Shown: positions 1 through 8,642, counted from the stretch's first letter. The stretch: DNA of 64,000 bases from Azospirillum griseum (GCF_003966125.1 NZ_RXMA01000001.1:82565-146564); one strand, 5' to 3'. Translations and numbers: made by a program. Notes: generated by a model not told the origin, from the letters alone.

Positions 1-333
1 GCGCACCGAAATCGGGTCGCCGGTTTCCTCACAATAGCCAAAGCTGCCATCGGCGATCCGGCCCAACGCAGCGTCAATCTTTGAGATCAGCTTGCGTTCG
101 CGGTCGCGGGTGCGCAGTTCCAGGGCACGGTCGGTTTCCGCCGACGCGCGGTCGGCGATATCCGGCTCCTGAATCCCGCCTTCCTGAAGGCTGTTCAATG
201 TTTCAGTGGATTCAGCCAGCAGTTCGGCGCGCCAGCGCACGAGCTTCCGGCGGAAATACTCCACCATCGTCGGGTTCATGAACTCCTCGTCTTCCGACGG
301 GGAGTAGTTCTCTGGCAGCAGCGACGACGTCAT
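1..333 (-). CDS. dksA: RNA polymerase-binding transcription factor DksA (3' end beyond left edge)
   Basis: The minus strand encodes 111 residues from an ATG at 333 and runs off the left edge. The protein has the DksA layout: an N-terminal segment, a charged coiled-coil region (RRKLVRWRAELL onwards), the DIADRAS segment, and the start of the zinc-finger module (GSFGYCEETGDPIS). The remaining cysteines lie outside the window. DksA binds the secondary channel of RNA polymerase and, with ppGpp, adjusts rRNA and amino-acid promoters. DksA-type genes often sit beside flagellar genes in alphaproteobacteria, as here. The family call is firm; the start is the first ATG and has no strong ribosome binding site. 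Confidence 0.93.
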   Translation of the reverse strand, partial: MTSSLLPENYSPSEDEEFMNPTMVEYFRRKLVRWRAELLAESTETLNSLQEGGIQEPDIADRASAETDRALELRTRDRERKLISKIDAALGRIADGSFGYCEETGDPISVR

Positions 334-576
334 CCGAGAGCATCCAACGCGAAAAGGGGTGATCCGGGCGGCGCGGAGTATAGGCAGCCCTTGCCGGGAC
401 CGCAACCCTATGGTTTGCCCGGACAACGACCAAACAAGCCGTTGGAATAAAAAAGAATTGTGACTGTGATGATCACGACACCTCACGATCCGGCGATCCA
501 GGATGACCCACACGCGGCGGAGGGACCACAAGGGTCAGGGCGCAGGGCCGCCGATCACACAGACGGCCCCACATGA

Positions 577-1005
577 TCAGGAGGTGAGTTTGGCCAACTC
601 AACCTGGGCGCGCAAGTCGATCTCATCCAGGATTTCGGCGAGATCCGGATCATCCACCTGGGCGCGGCGCGACTGGACGACCTTGGCCAACTCCACCAGC
701 TTCTGACTGGAGAGCGTGCCGGAAAGAAGGCCGTGCTGAATTTCCTCCAGCTTGTCCAACATCTCTTCCGCACGCATTTTCCCGCGCGAGGCGCGGGCGG
801 TCGCGTCGTCGGTCGCGTCCACCTCTTGCAAGGCGAGCACACCGGAAACACCGCTCATCGACGCGGTTGCGGTGACGCCATGGGCGGCGGCACCGGTCTC
901 GCCAACCAGTTGCTTGGAGAACGCGGCACCGGCCGTGCTGTCGGCCTTGCCGGTTCGGCGCACCGTACCGCTGGCTCGTGTTTTGCCGGGGCCTTCGACT
1001 TTCAT
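577..1005 (-). CDS. fliX: Flagellar assembly regulator FliX
   Basis: 142 residues. The C-terminal half, from about residue 75 (RAEEMLDKLEEIQHGLLSG) to the end (LAEILDEIDLRAQVELAKL), matches the conserved FliX helices; the N-terminal half is low in complexity. In Caulobacter FliX couples completion of the early flagellar basal body to the sigma-54 activator FlbD. The gene is divergent from flgI, the usual alphaproteobacterial arrangement. The shared 230-bp upstream region carries a palindrome and a sigma-54-like promoter for flgI (listed separately), so this locus is where FliX/FlbD control would be expected. Confidence 0.88.
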   Translation of the reverse strand: MKVEGPGKTRASGTVRRTGKADSTAGAAFSKQLVGETGAAAHGVTATASMSGVSGVLALQEVDATDDATARASRGKMRAEEMLDKLEEIQHGLLSGTLSSQKLVELAKVVQSRRAQVDDPDLAEILDEIDLRAQVELAKLTS

Positions 1006-1101
1006 GATCCGTGCGACCGTTTGCGTGAGAAGAAGGACGCGGTCAACGCGCGTACCATAGATGATGCAACCTTATCACCCGGTCAAGCCTTGCCGCAATC
1101 G

Positions 1102-1114
1102 GGCAAAAATTGCC
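1102..1114. promoter_or_regulatory. Candidate FlbD/NtrC-type enhancer upstream of flgI
   Basis: A perfect palindrome, GGCAA-AAA-TTGCC, lies about 75 bp upstream of the sigma-54-like promoter and midway between fliX and flgI. Read on the minus strand it is GGCAATTTTTGCC, identical in 12 of 13 positions to the site at 3516-3528 upstream of fliK. Position and pairing with sigma-54 elements suggest an enhancer for the flagellar activator FlbD. The motif identity is seen; the binding protein is inferred. Confidence 0.6.
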
Positions 1115-1188
1115 GCCCGGATGGGACAAACCCGCACAGCAACAAGCTTTTTTGCGCGACCATGGCGGAATGCAGCGCTCCGGCGCGC

Positions 1189-1203
1189 TGGCACGGCTTT
1201 TGA
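1189..1203 (+). promoter_or_regulatory. Sigma-54-like promoter of flgI
   Basis: TGGCACG at -24 is followed by TTGA at -12, with exactly 10 bases between the key GG (1190-1191) and the GA (1202-1203) that replaces the usual GC. It lies about 35 bp before the flgI start. The -24 half is a full consensus match; the -12 half has one mismatch. Class III flagellar genes of Caulobacter use such promoters. Confidence 0.65.
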
Positions 1204-1238
1204 ATATATCCGTTTGCCCGTTCAGGAGTGCCCGCAAC

Positions 1239-2381
1239 ATGCTGTCCCGACCCTTCACCGTTCTGCGCCGCACCGTCACCATCATCGCCGCCGCTCTGCT
1301 GCTGGCGGTCAGCCTGCCCACAACGCCGGTTGAAGCCGCGTCGGCCCGTATCAAGGACGTCGTCGATGTCGAAGGCGTGCGCGACAACATGCTGATCGGG
1401 TATGGTCTGGTCGTCGGCCTGAACGGCACCGGCGACAGCCTGAACAACTCGCCCTTCACCGAACAGAGCCTGACCGGCATGCTGGAACGGATGGGCGTGA
1501 ACACGCGCGGCACCAACATGCGCACCAAGAATGTGGCGGCGGTGATGGTGACGGCCACGCTCCAGGCCTACGCCGCGCAGGGCACGCGGATTGACGTGTC
1601 GGTGTCGGCCATGGGCGACAGCAAGAGCCTGTTGGGCGGGACCCTGCTCGTCACCCCGCTGATGGGTGCCGATGGCGAGGTGTATGCCGTGGCGCAAGGC
1701 CCCATCGCGGTGTCCGGCTTTTCCGCCCAAGGTCAGGGGGCGAGCGTGACGCGCGGTGTTCCCACCGCCGGGCGCATCTCCTCCGGGGCGATCGTGGAGC
1801 GCGAGATCCAGTTCTCGTTGGCCGAACTGCCGGTGCTGCGCCTCAGCCTGCGCAACCCCGATTTCACCACCGCCCAGCGGGTCGCCACCGCGATCAACAT
1901 CCAATTGCGCGGCAACCGCGCCCAGGCGACCGATCCGTCGTCGGTGTTGCTCAACGTGCCCGATGCCCGGCGCGGCGACGTCGTCGGCCTCATCACCGAG
2001 ATCGAGCAGCTCCGCATCACCCCGGATCAGGTGGCCCGCGTCGTGGTCGACGAAAAGTCCGGCGTCATCGTGATGGGCGAGAATGTCCGCATCTCCACCG
2101 TCGCCATCGCCCAGGGCAACCTGACCATCCGCATCACCGAGACCCCGCAGGTCAGCCAGCCCGGCCCGTTCAGCCAGGGTCAGACCGCCGTGGTCCCGCG
2201 CACCGACATCCAGGTGGACGAGCAATCGAACAATCGGCTGGCGGTGATGAATTCCGGGGTGACTCTGCAAGAGTTGGTACAATCCTTGAATGCTCTGGGT
2301 GTGGGACCACGGGACATGATCGCCATCCTTCAGTCGATCAAGGCCGCCGGTGCCCTGCAAGCCGAGATCGAGGTGATATGA
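1239..2381 (+). CDS. flgI: Flagellar basal-body P-ring protein FlgI
   Basis: 380 residues. A signal peptide ends near residue 31 (TTPVEA), followed by the characteristic FlgI start (SARIKDVVDVEGVRDN, LIGYGLVVGLNGTGD). The P-ring domain spans the rest and ends in LNALGVGPRDMIAILQSIKAAGALQAEIEVI. FlgI subunits are secreted to the periplasm and form the P ring around the rod at the peptidoglycan. An upstream in-frame start exists at 1110, but the ATG at 1239 has an AGGAG box at 1223-1227 and directly precedes the signal peptide, so it was chosen. It is the first gene of flgI-flgJ-flgN, overlapping flgJ by 4 bp. Confidence 0.96.
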   Translation: MLSRPFTVLRRTVTIIAAALLLAVSLPTTPVEAASARIKDVVDVEGVRDNMLIGYGLVVGLNGTGDSLNNSPFTEQSLTGMLERMGVNTRGTNMRTKNVAAVMVTATLQAYAAQGTRIDVSVSAMGDSKSLLGGTLLVTPLMGADGEVYAVAQGPIAVSGFSAQGQGASVTRGVPTAGRISSGAIVEREIQFSLAELPVLRLSLRNPDFTTAQRVATAINIQLRGNRAQATDPSSVLLNVPDARRGDVVGLITEIEQLRITPDQVARVVVDEKSGVIVMGENVRISTVAIAQGNLTIRITETPQVSQPGPFSQGQTAVVPRTDIQVDEQSNNRLAVMNSGVTLQELVQSLNALGVGPRDMIAILQSIKAAGALQAEIEVI

Positions 2382-2758
2382 TGGACCTGACCCCCGCCCT
2401 GCCCACCGCCGCAGCGCCCCGCCTGCCGACGTTGATCGAACGGGCCAAGGCCGAGGGGTTCGGCGTCCGCACCGAGGCAAAAACCGCCGATCTGGAAGCC
2501 AAGATCGCCCCGGCAAAGGTTGCCCAGCTCCGCAAATCCGCCAACGAGTTCGAAGCCACCTTCGTCAGCCAGATGCTGGGCCACATGTTCGACGGCATCG
2601 GCACCGACGAAACCTTTGGCGGCGGGCGCGGCGAGGAAATGTTCAAGCCGATGCTGGTCGAACAGTTCGGCAAGCAAGTCGTCCAACGCGGCGGTCTTGG
2701 CATCGCCAATCAGGTCTATCACGAGCTTTTGCGCGCCCAGGAGGCCAGCCATGGATAA
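2378..2758 (+). CDS. flgJ: Rod-binding protein, FlgJ N-terminal domain type
   Basis: 126 residues. The rod-binding domain lies at about residues 45-115 (LRKSANEFEATFVSQMLGHM ... GGGRGEEMFKPMLVEQ ... GGLGIANQVYHELLRAQE). Enterobacterial FlgJ carries a second, peptidoglycan-hydrolysing domain; this protein lacks it, as is normal in alphaproteobacteria, where a separate hydrolase does that job. It acts as cap or scaffold for rod assembly. The start ATG overlaps the flgI stop by 4 bp, and the end overlaps the next gene by 8 bp, so translation is probably coupled. Confidence 0.88.
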   Translation: MMDLTPALPTAAAPRLPTLIERAKAEGFGVRTEAKTADLEAKIAPAKVAQLRKSANEFEATFVSQMLGHMFDGIGTDETFGGGRGEEMFKPMLVEQFGKQVVQRGGLGIANQVYHELLRAQEASHG

Positions 2759-3263
2759 GGTCGACGTCCGCTTTCCCCAACCCGCCAAGGCCCCGATCAC
2801 CAACCTCCCGAAAAACGCGCTGGAACGGGCCACGGCGCTGGTGTCGTTGATGGGACGCATGACCAGCCTGCTGCAGCGGGAAACCGCCGCCGTGAAGGCG
2901 CGCCGTCCCGCCAGCGAACTGGCCCAATTCATCAAAGAGAAACAGCCGATGGCCTTGGTGTATGAAGACGTGTCCCGCGCCCTGCGCGTCGATCGCGAGG
3001 GCATGCGCAACCTGCCCGACGATCTGAAGGCCGCGCTGAAGGAAGCGGCGGGCGCGCTCTACGCCGCCACGGCGGAGAACGCAGAGACTTTGCAGATGAA
3101 CAGCGCGGCGCAAAAAATCATCGTGGACACCATGGTCAGTGTCGTCACAAAGGCGCAAAAGGCCCCGACCACCGCCTACGCCGCTCATATGGGCGGCGGG
3201 CGCGGCTACAGCCCGCCCCCCCATGGCACGCGGGCGTCCGCCGCCCTCAACACACGGCTGTGA
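2751..3263 (+). CDS. FlgN-like flagellar export chaperone (putative)
   Basis: 170 residues, almost wholly helical by composition. Two heptad-like blocks (LERATALVSLMGRMTSLLQRETAAVK at about 24-49 and DDLKAALKEAAGALYAATAENAETL at about 87-111) match the FlgN fold, and the C-terminal tail is rich in Gly, Pro and Arg. FlgN chaperones carry the hook-filament junction proteins FlgK and FlgL to the export gate. The gene overlaps flgJ by 8 bp and is the last gene before a terminator. The call rests on position and helix pattern rather than strict motifs. The start is fixed by overlap; a longer in-frame reading from 2520 would cover flgJ. Confidence 0.65.
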   Translation: MDKVDVRFPQPAKAPITNLPKNALERATALVSLMGRMTSLLQRETAAVKARRPASELAQFIKEKQPMALVYEDVSRALRVDREGMRNLPDDLKAALKEAAGALYAATAENAETLQMNSAAQKIIVDTMVSVVTKAQKAPTTAYAAHMGGGRGYSPPPHGTRASAALNTRL

Positions 3264-3389
3264 TCCGCGTTTTGCGCGTGGCGGCCTCCTGGATTTGACG
3301 CAGCGCACACACGTCTTGGGTGTGGTCTTATGGGGGTGATCCGCCAGTTTTGTGGATCCTCTAAGCTGAAACTCCCGAATCCTCTCGGG

Positions 3390-3415
3390 AAGGCCGCACC
3401 GCAAGGAGCGGCCTT
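3390..3415 (+). terminator. Rho-independent terminator after flgI-flgJ-flgN
   Basis: Perfect 8-bp stem AAGGCCGC / GCGGCCTT with a 10-base loop, followed by CATTTTG. The 414-bp stretch from 3264 to 3677 has no gene; it holds this terminator, then the palindrome at 3516 and the sigma-54-like promoter at 3623. Confidence 0.75.
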
Positions 3416-3515
3416 CATTTTGTCGGCCCCAGGCCAAACCGCAGGCGACCAGCGCAGCCGACGGTCTGGAACGAACCGGTAGCGGCAAGAAGAGCCGGTT
3501 CCGATGGTTGCACCC

Positions 3516-3528
3516 GGCGATTTTTGCC
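3516..3528. promoter_or_regulatory. Candidate FlbD/NtrC-type enhancer upstream of fliK
   Basis: GGCGATTTTTGCC lies inside a longer palindrome CCCGGC-GATTTTT-GCCGGG. It matches the minus-strand reading of the flgI site (1102-1114) at 12 of 13 positions and sits about 95 bp upstream of a sigma-54-like promoter, a typical enhancer distance. Confidence 0.6.
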
Positions 3529-3622
3529 GGGGTCCGGGCCGGAACTGCCGCATGGCTCATCGCCGTTGAATGGCAAGGCCCCGCCATTGGACAGAATCGC
3601 CCGACCATCACACCGCCGCAGT

Positions 3623-3638
3623 TGGCCCGCCTGTTGCA
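3623..3638 (+). promoter_or_regulatory. Sigma-54-like promoter of fliK
   Basis: TTGGCCCG then TTGCA, with exactly 10 bases between GG (3624-3625) and GC (3636-3637). Both invariant dinucleotides are present. The predicted transcription start near 3649 leaves a 29-base leader before the fliK ATG. Confidence 0.7.
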
Positions 3639-3677
3639 TATGCCTGTCAGCGTCCAGCCGTCTTGAGGGATCCCCCC

Positions 3678-5462
3678 ATGGCCATCCAGTCCACCATCTC
3701 CGCCGCCTCCCTCTTCGAAGGTGTGACCTCGCAGCTTCAAGGGTCGCAAACCCAAGGGACCGGGGCGAAAGACGACGCCTTTTCCAAGATGATGGACCGG
3801 ATGATCGCCGATGCGGCAGACCGCAAGCGCGATCTGACCAAGGACACCGCCCGGCAAGCGCAAGAGGCGCGGGCTGAAGCCCGAACGGAAGCCGCCAAAC
3901 GGCAACAGGCGGTGCGGGCCGAACGCGCACGCACGGACAATTCCGCCGCGCTGCGCCCGAAGGAGGAAGCCCCTCCCCCCCCGCGCGCTGAAAAAGCCGA
4001 CACGAAATCCAACGCGCGCGACGACGCGGCGGACAAGGTGCGCGCCAAGGACGACCCTGCCCAACGCAAGGCCACGACGGCAAAGGCCGACAAACCCACG
4101 ACCAAGGATGCCGCCGCTCCCACCAACAGCGCTGACGCGACCAGCGAAACCGCAAACAGCGGCGACACCATCGCCGCAGCGGATGAGGGCACCACCGGCG
4201 GGGCCGACGCCGACGCGGCGGGCGATGGGCAAGCGGGATCCAAAGTCGGCGACGACACGACGGTCGAGCCTGACGCCACTCTGGCGGTGACTGAAACGGT
4301 GACAACCGCAATGACACCGACGAGCGACACCCTGCTGGCCAGCTTGTCCATGAACGGGGCCGCAGCCTTGCTGGCCAACGCCAAGACCAACGCGGATCCC
4401 AGCGTCACGGACGGATCGCCGCTGGTCAACGGGGCCGCCAAGGGGCTTGACCCTGCCGCCGAACTGGCCGCCAAGATGGCGCAACTCCAAGACGCCCAGA
4501 AGGCCCAAGCCGCTGGTGCAGCGGGTGAGGGTACTGCCGGGGCGATCAAGGCGGCAGCCGCCACCAACGGTGACAACGCGGCCAACCCGGCCGATGCGCT
4601 CGTCGCCCCCAAGGCCGATGACAGCGCCTCCCAGGCGCTGCCGGATGACGACAGCGCCATCCCCTCCAGCTTTGCCGACCTCATCGCTGCGGCGAAGGCC
4701 AAGTTGGGCGACAAGACCGGCGGCAAAGGCACCGGGCAGGACACTGGAAACGGTCGCAGCGATGGCCAGCCGCCACCGAACCTGATGCCGACCGCTGCCC
4801 AGACGCCTTCGGGTCTTGACGCGCTGAAAACCACGGCGGACAGCCAGGCCGTGGGCGCGCTCACCGGGGCCGCCACAGCGTCCGCCGCCGCCGCAACCAG
4901 CGACACCGGCCACGCCCACGCCGGAACCGCCGCCCAGACTCACGCCGCTCTGGCGGCGATGGAAGCGCCCCGCGCCGCCGGCTCGCTCGACATGACCCAA
5001 GCGGCCGCCAGCCTGCGGCCATCGCGTGGCTCCGCCGCCCCACAGGGCGTGCCGGATCAGGTGGCCGTGCACATCAAAAAGAACGTCGCCGACGAGGTCG
5101 ACCAATTCACCATCAACCTGCACCCGGCGGAGTTGGGCCGCATTGACATCAAGCTGGACATCGGGGCCGATGGCCGCGTCAGCGCCATGGTGGCGGTGGA
5201 AAAGGCCCAGACGCTGGAACTGCTGCAACGCGACAGCAAGGGGTTGGAGCGGGCCTTGCAGGACGCCGGCCTGCAAACCGACTCCAACAGCCTGAATTTC
5301 AGTCTGCGCGGCGAGGGCAACCAATCCCAGGCCGACGGGTCGGGGAACGGATCGGGCAAGCGCGGGCGCGGCCTGCGCGGCGGTGGGGAGGAGGAGGATC
5401 CGGGCCTGACCGCCGCCTACACCGTGTCGGTTGGCGACGGCAGGCTGGACATCAAGGCCTAA
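3678..5462 (+). CDS. fliK: Flagellar hook-length control protein FliK
   Basis: 594 residues. A long, Ala/Asp/Lys/Thr-rich, low-complexity N-terminal region of about 450 residues acts as the molecular ruler; the conserved C-terminal hook domain follows at about 465-550 (VAVHIKKNVADEVDQFTINL, HPAELGRIDIKL, DGRVSAMVAVE, ETLELLQRDSKGLERALQDAG-like block, NSLNFSLR). FliK is exported during hook growth and switches the export gate from hook to filament substrates. The ATG at 3678 follows a GAGGGAT box. It is followed by flgD after 78 bp, the usual order, so the two are probably one transcript from the sigma-54-like promoter. Confidence 0.9.
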   Translation: MAIQSTISAASLFEGVTSQLQGSQTQGTGAKDDAFSKMMDRMIADAADRKRDLTKDTARQAQEARAEARTEAAKRQQAVRAERARTDNSAALRPKEEAPPPPRAEKADTKSNARDDAADKVRAKDDPAQRKATTAKADKPTTKDAAAPTNSADATSETANSGDTIAAADEGTTGGADADAAGDGQAGSKVGDDTTVEPDATLAVTETVTTAMTPTSDTLLASLSMNGAAALLANAKTNADPSVTDGSPLVNGAAKGLDPAAELAAKMAQLQDAQKAQAAGAAGEGTAGAIKAAAATNGDNAANPADALVAPKADDSASQALPDDDSAIPSSFADLIAAAKAKLGDKTGGKGTGQDTGNGRSDGQPPPNLMPTAAQTPSGLDALKTTADSQAVGALTGAATASAAAATSDTGHAHAGTAAQTHAALAAMEAPRAAGSLDMTQAAASLRPSRGSAAPQGVPDQVAVHIKKNVADEVDQFTINLHPAELGRIDIKLDIGADGRVSAMVAVEKAQTLELLQRDSKGLERALQDAGLQTDSNSLNFSLRGEGNQSQADGSGNGSGKRGRGLRGGGEEEDPGLTAAYTVSVGDGRLDIKA

Positions 5463-5540
5463 GCCTGCGCCTTCTTTTTCCCATTCGGTCGCATTGGGCC
5501 GCCAGCGCCCGCACCAATCGAGCCAGCAAGGACATCCGCC

Positions 5541-6272
5541 ATGGGCACCTCCGACTTGACCATCAACCAGTTCGGCACCGCGTCGGGCACGAAGTCCACC
5601 GGCTCGAAGACCGTCACCACCAACACCGCGACCACCGACGAAGCCAAGACCGCCAGCGCAACCAAGGGTTTGGGCGACAATTTCCAAACCTTCCTGACCA
5701 TGCTGACCACGCAGATGAAGAACCAGGATCCGCTGAAGCCGATGGACACGAACGACATGACCAAGCAGTTGGTCGAGTTCGCGAACGTCGAGCAGAACAT
5801 CGGCACCAACAGCCGCCTGGACAAGCTGCTGAAACTGCAGGGGGCCAGCACGGCCTCCACCAATCTGGCCTACCTCAACCGCACGGTGGCGTTCGAAGGC
5901 GATGCGTTCCAATACACCCAGGGGATGACCCAAGCCCCCTTGGCCTATGAGTTGGACACCGCCGCCAAATCCGTGCGCGTGGACATCCTGGACTCCCAGG
6001 GCCGCACCGTGCGCTCGATGAAGGGGGACACGGCGGCCGGGACCAAGCATGTCGTGAATTGGGATTTCAAGGACGACAACGGCAACGCGGTGCAGCCGGG
6101 GGCTTACCGTCTGAACATCGCCCCGGTCAGCCCGCAAAAGGACGGCACGGTGAAGGCCACGACCTACACCTTCGGCTCCGTGTCGGGCATCGGCAACGAC
6201 AAGAACGGCGAAACCGCGCTGACCATCAACGGCAACGAAGTGCCGCTGTCCAAAATCACAACGGTCTATTGA
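5541..6272 (+). CDS. flgD: Flagellar hook assembly (cap) protein FlgD
   Basis: 243 residues. The N-terminal conserved block is at about 50-100 (FQTFLTMLTTQMKNQDPLKPMD, TKQLVEFANVEQN), followed by the FlgD Ig-like/Tudor region from about 110 (NRTVAFEGDAFQY) through VNWDFKDDNGNAVQPGAYRL. FlgD caps the growing hook and lets hook subunits polymerise. Length is normal for the family. It is the last gene of the fliK-flgD unit and is followed by a very strong hairpin terminator at 6306. Confidence 0.95.
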   Translation: MGTSDLTINQFGTASGTKSTGSKTVTTNTATTDEAKTASATKGLGDNFQTFLTMLTTQMKNQDPLKPMDTNDMTKQLVEFANVEQNIGTNSRLDKLLKLQGASTASTNLAYLNRTVAFEGDAFQYTQGMTQAPLAYELDTAAKSVRVDILDSQGRTVRSMKGDTAAGTKHVVNWDFKDDNGNAVQPGAYRLNIAPVSPQKDGTVKATTYTFGSVSGIGNDKNGETALTINGNEVPLSKITTVY

Positions 6273-6305
6273 GGCCACCCGCGTTTCCCATGGCACCCCT
6301 GGTTT

Positions 6306-6338
6306 GGCGTCGTCGCGGACCTGTTCCGCGACGACGCC
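6306..6338 (+). terminator. Strong terminator after flgD
   Basis: Perfect 14-bp stem (GGCGTCGTCGCGGA / TCCGCGACGACGCC) with a 5-base loop CCTGT, followed by GTCGTTTTCC. This is one of the most stable hairpins in the window and separates the flagellar unit from the ABC transporter. Confidence 0.85.
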
Positions 6339-6851
6339 GTCGTTTTCCCGTTTCGTGAAATCTTTTTCACCTTGGACAAAGGCCACACGGTCGGCTTGAC
6401 CGGACCGCATGGTGGGAGTAAAGCGGGTTTCAACGTCACCGCAACACCGGCGGACGTGTGTGGTCGCGAGCATCCGGCTCAAGCACCGGACCCAACCGCA
6501 CCGTTCCCCGAGAAGGCATGAGATGGACAGCCCAAGCAGCCGACCTACTTCCTCCGCGCCAACGACGCTGATGCTAGGCTGACCTGCCTGTCAGGTTCAC
6601 CGGCGGATCGGCGTTGTTGCCGAACCGATCACAGGTGAACCGTGGTGATTCTTTCCCTCACCCACCGTTTCGCCGTGCGCCCCTTGCGCGTTCGCATGGG
6701 TCTGCGCGGCGTGTCGCGCGAACCGACTCCGCGAAGTCGCTGACCGCCCTCCCCCTGCCCATTTGAACGCGGTTTCACCCTGAAACCGTCAACACCTGTT
6801 CTTTGCCCAACGCGCCCGAACCCGACTGGCGCGCGGAAGGGAGTTTTTGCC
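6339..6851 (+). other. 513-bp non-coding leader region upstream of the COG4986-type ABC operon
   Basis: No convincing gene is present on either strand. The notable content is a two-part hairpin at 6594-6641: GGTTCACC pairs with GGTGAACC, and inside it GATCGG pairs with CCGATC. A possible short peptide of 19 residues (start at 6523, MDSPSSRPTSS..., stop just before the hairpin) precedes it but has no supporting evidence beyond being open. The size and the hairpin suggest a structured 5' leader, but no known riboswitch class could be matched. Confidence 0.4.
6594..6641 (+). repeat. Two-part inverted repeat (hairpin) in the ABC operon leader
   Basis: Outer arms GGTTCACC (6594-6601) and GGTGAACC (6634-6641) are perfect complements; inner arms GATCGG (6606-6611) and CCGATC (6625-6630) are also perfect. 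The loop is 13 bases. No T-tract follows directly, so it is not a classical terminator. Confidence 0.6.
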
Positions 6852-8627
6852 ATGGTCTGGATTCACACGAGCGTGTCGGTCAAGGCGACCGACGCCGCCC
6901 CCAACCGCTGGGACGTGGTGGCGCTGCCGCTGGTCATCGGTCTGCTGGCGCTGGTCGCCATCGGTGGCCGCGAAATGACGGCCCCGCTGGACAGCGTCGC
7001 CGCCACCCCGGTGGACCTCAACCCCGGCCTGCTGCCGGATTACGCCCTGCGCTCCACCCTGCGGATGCTGGCGGCGATGGTCGCCTCGCTCCTCTTCACC
7101 CTCGTCTACGCCACCCTGGCGGCCAAGAGCCGCCGGGCGGCCATGCTGCTGATCCCGGTGCTGGACGTGCTGCAATCGGTGCCGGTGCTGGGCTACATCT
7201 CCTTCACCGTCGTGTTCTTCCTCGCGCTGTTTCCCGGCAGCACGCTGGGGGCGGAATGCGCCGCCATCTTCGCCATCTTCACCAGCCAGGCCTGGAACAT
7301 GGCGTTCAGCGTCTACCAGTCGCTGCGCACCGTGCCGCGCGATCTGGGCGAGGTGGCGCAGGGGTTCGGCTTCAGCGGCTGGCAACGTTTCTGGACGCTG
7401 GAGGCCCCCTACGCCCTGCCCGGGCTGGTGTGGAACATGATGATGTCGATGTCGGGCGGCTGGTTCTTCGTCGTCGCGTCGGAAGCCATCACCGTCGGCG
7501 ACCGGACCATCACCCTGCCCGGCGTCGGGTCCTATCTGGCCGAAGCCATCGCGCAACAGCGGCTGGACGCGGTCGGTTGGGCGGTTCTGGCCATGCTGCT
7601 GGTGATCCTGGCCTATGACCAGTTGCTGTTCCGCCCACTGGTCGCCTGGGCGGCCAAATTCCGCGTCGAGTTGACCGGTGGACGGGAAGCCCCGGAATCC
7701 TGGCTGCTCGACCTGTTTCAGCGCACCCGCTTTTTCCGCGCCCTGTTTGCCCCGCTTGGGCGGTTGCTGGACAGGGCTTGCTGGTGGCGGCTGTCCTTGA
7801 CCGGAGTGCGCGACGCAGGCCGCCACCTGTATGCCAACCGCCTCGCCACGACGCTGATGCATGGGATGAAGCAAATTCCCAATCGGACGGTCGATGGCGC
7901 ATGGTACGCGGTGCTCGCCGTGGCCGGGCTGTGGTGTGGCTGGACGATGGTGGCGTTCATCGCCAGCGGGGCCGGGTGGGACGACGTCGGGACCGCCTTC
8001 CTGCTGGGGGGCGCCACGTTGCTGCGGGTGGTGGCGCTGATCGTGACCGCGTCGCTGATCTGGGTCCCGCTGGGAGTCATCATCGGGCTGCGCCCGCGTC
8101 TGGCCGAAGCGGTGCAGCCCGCCGCCCAGTTCCTCGCCGCCTTTCCGGCCAATCTGCTGTTTCCGGTCGCGGTGGTCGGCATCGTCCGCTTCGATCTTGA
8201 CCCCGACCTGTGGCTCAGCCCGCTGATGATCCTGGGAACGCAGTGGTACATCCTGTTCAACGTCATCGCCGGGGCCGCCGCCTTCCCCAACGATCTGAAG
8301 GAGGCCGCCGCCAACTTCCACATCCGGGGCTGGCAATGGTGGCGTGACGTGATGCTGCCCGGTGTCTTTCCCTATTACATCACCGGAGCCGTCACCGCGT
8401 CGGGCGGATCGTGGAACGCCAGCATCGTGGCCGAGGCCGTGCGCTGGGGCGACACCAGCCTGACCGCCCATGGTTTGGGCGGCTACATCGCCCAGGCCAC
8501 CGCCGAAGGAGATTACCCGCGCATCGTGTTGGGCATCGCCGTGATGGCCATGCTCGTCATCCTGTTCAACCGGCTTCTGTGGCGTCCGCTCTACGCCTTT
8601 GCCGAACGCCGCCTGCGTCTTGCCTGA
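6852..8627 (+). CDS. Duplicated ABC transporter permease, NitT/TauT-related (COG4986 type)
   Basis: 591 residues containing two complete permease modules in one chain. Each has a binding-protein-dependent permease core and an EAA-type coupling loop: GFGFSGWQRFWTLEAPYALPG in the first half (about 178-198) and NFHIRGWQWWRDVMLPGVFP in the second (about 484-503). Membrane segments cluster at about 20-45, 75-265 and 345-585. A single such chain forms the whole membrane channel. The related family handles anions such as nitrate or sulfonate, but the substrate cannot be read here. GGGAG at 6839-6843 precedes the ATG. No periplasmic binding protein is encoded beside it, which is unusual for an importer. 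Confidence 0.82.
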   Translation: MVWIHTSVSVKATDAAPNRWDVVALPLVIGLLALVAIGGREMTAPLDSVAATPVDLNPGLLPDYALRSTLRMLAAMVASLLFTLVYATLAAKSRRAAMLLIPVLDVLQSVPVLGYISFTVVFFLALFPGSTLGAECAAIFAIFTSQAWNMAFSVYQSLRTVPRDLGEVAQGFGFSGWQRFWTLEAPYALPGLVWNMMMSMSGGWFFVVASEAITVGDRTITLPGVGSYLAEAIAQQRLDAVGWAVLAMLLVILAYDQLLFRPLVAWAAKFRVELTGGREAPESWLLDLFQRTRFFRALFAPLGRLLDRACWWRLSLTGVRDAGRHLYANRLATTLMHGMKQIPNRTVDGAWYAVLAVAGLWCGWTMVAFIASGAGWDDVGTAFLLGGATLLRVVALIVTASLIWVPLGVIIGLRPRLAEAVQPAAQFLAAFPANLLFPVAVVGIVRFDLDPDLWLSPLMILGTQWYILFNVIAGAAAFPNDLKEAAANFHIRGWQWWRDVMLPGVFPYYITGAVTASGGSWNASIVAEAVRWGDTSLTAHGLGGYIAQATAEGDYPRIVLGIAVMAMLVILFNRLLWRPLYAFAERRLRLA

Positions 8628-8642
8628 CCGGAGGACACTGTC

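Noticed and set aside
6414..6420. GGGAGTA, reminiscent of the manganese (yybP-ykoY) riboswitch core
   Set aside because: The rest of the conserved core and the closing stem could not be assembled convincingly, and the downstream gene is not a manganese exporter.
2643..6482. A 1279-codon open frame on the minus strand across the flagellar genes
   Set aside because: It is the antisense of flgN, fliK and flgD, with low-complexity Gly/Arg/Val-rich translation and no domain; open only because of high G+C.
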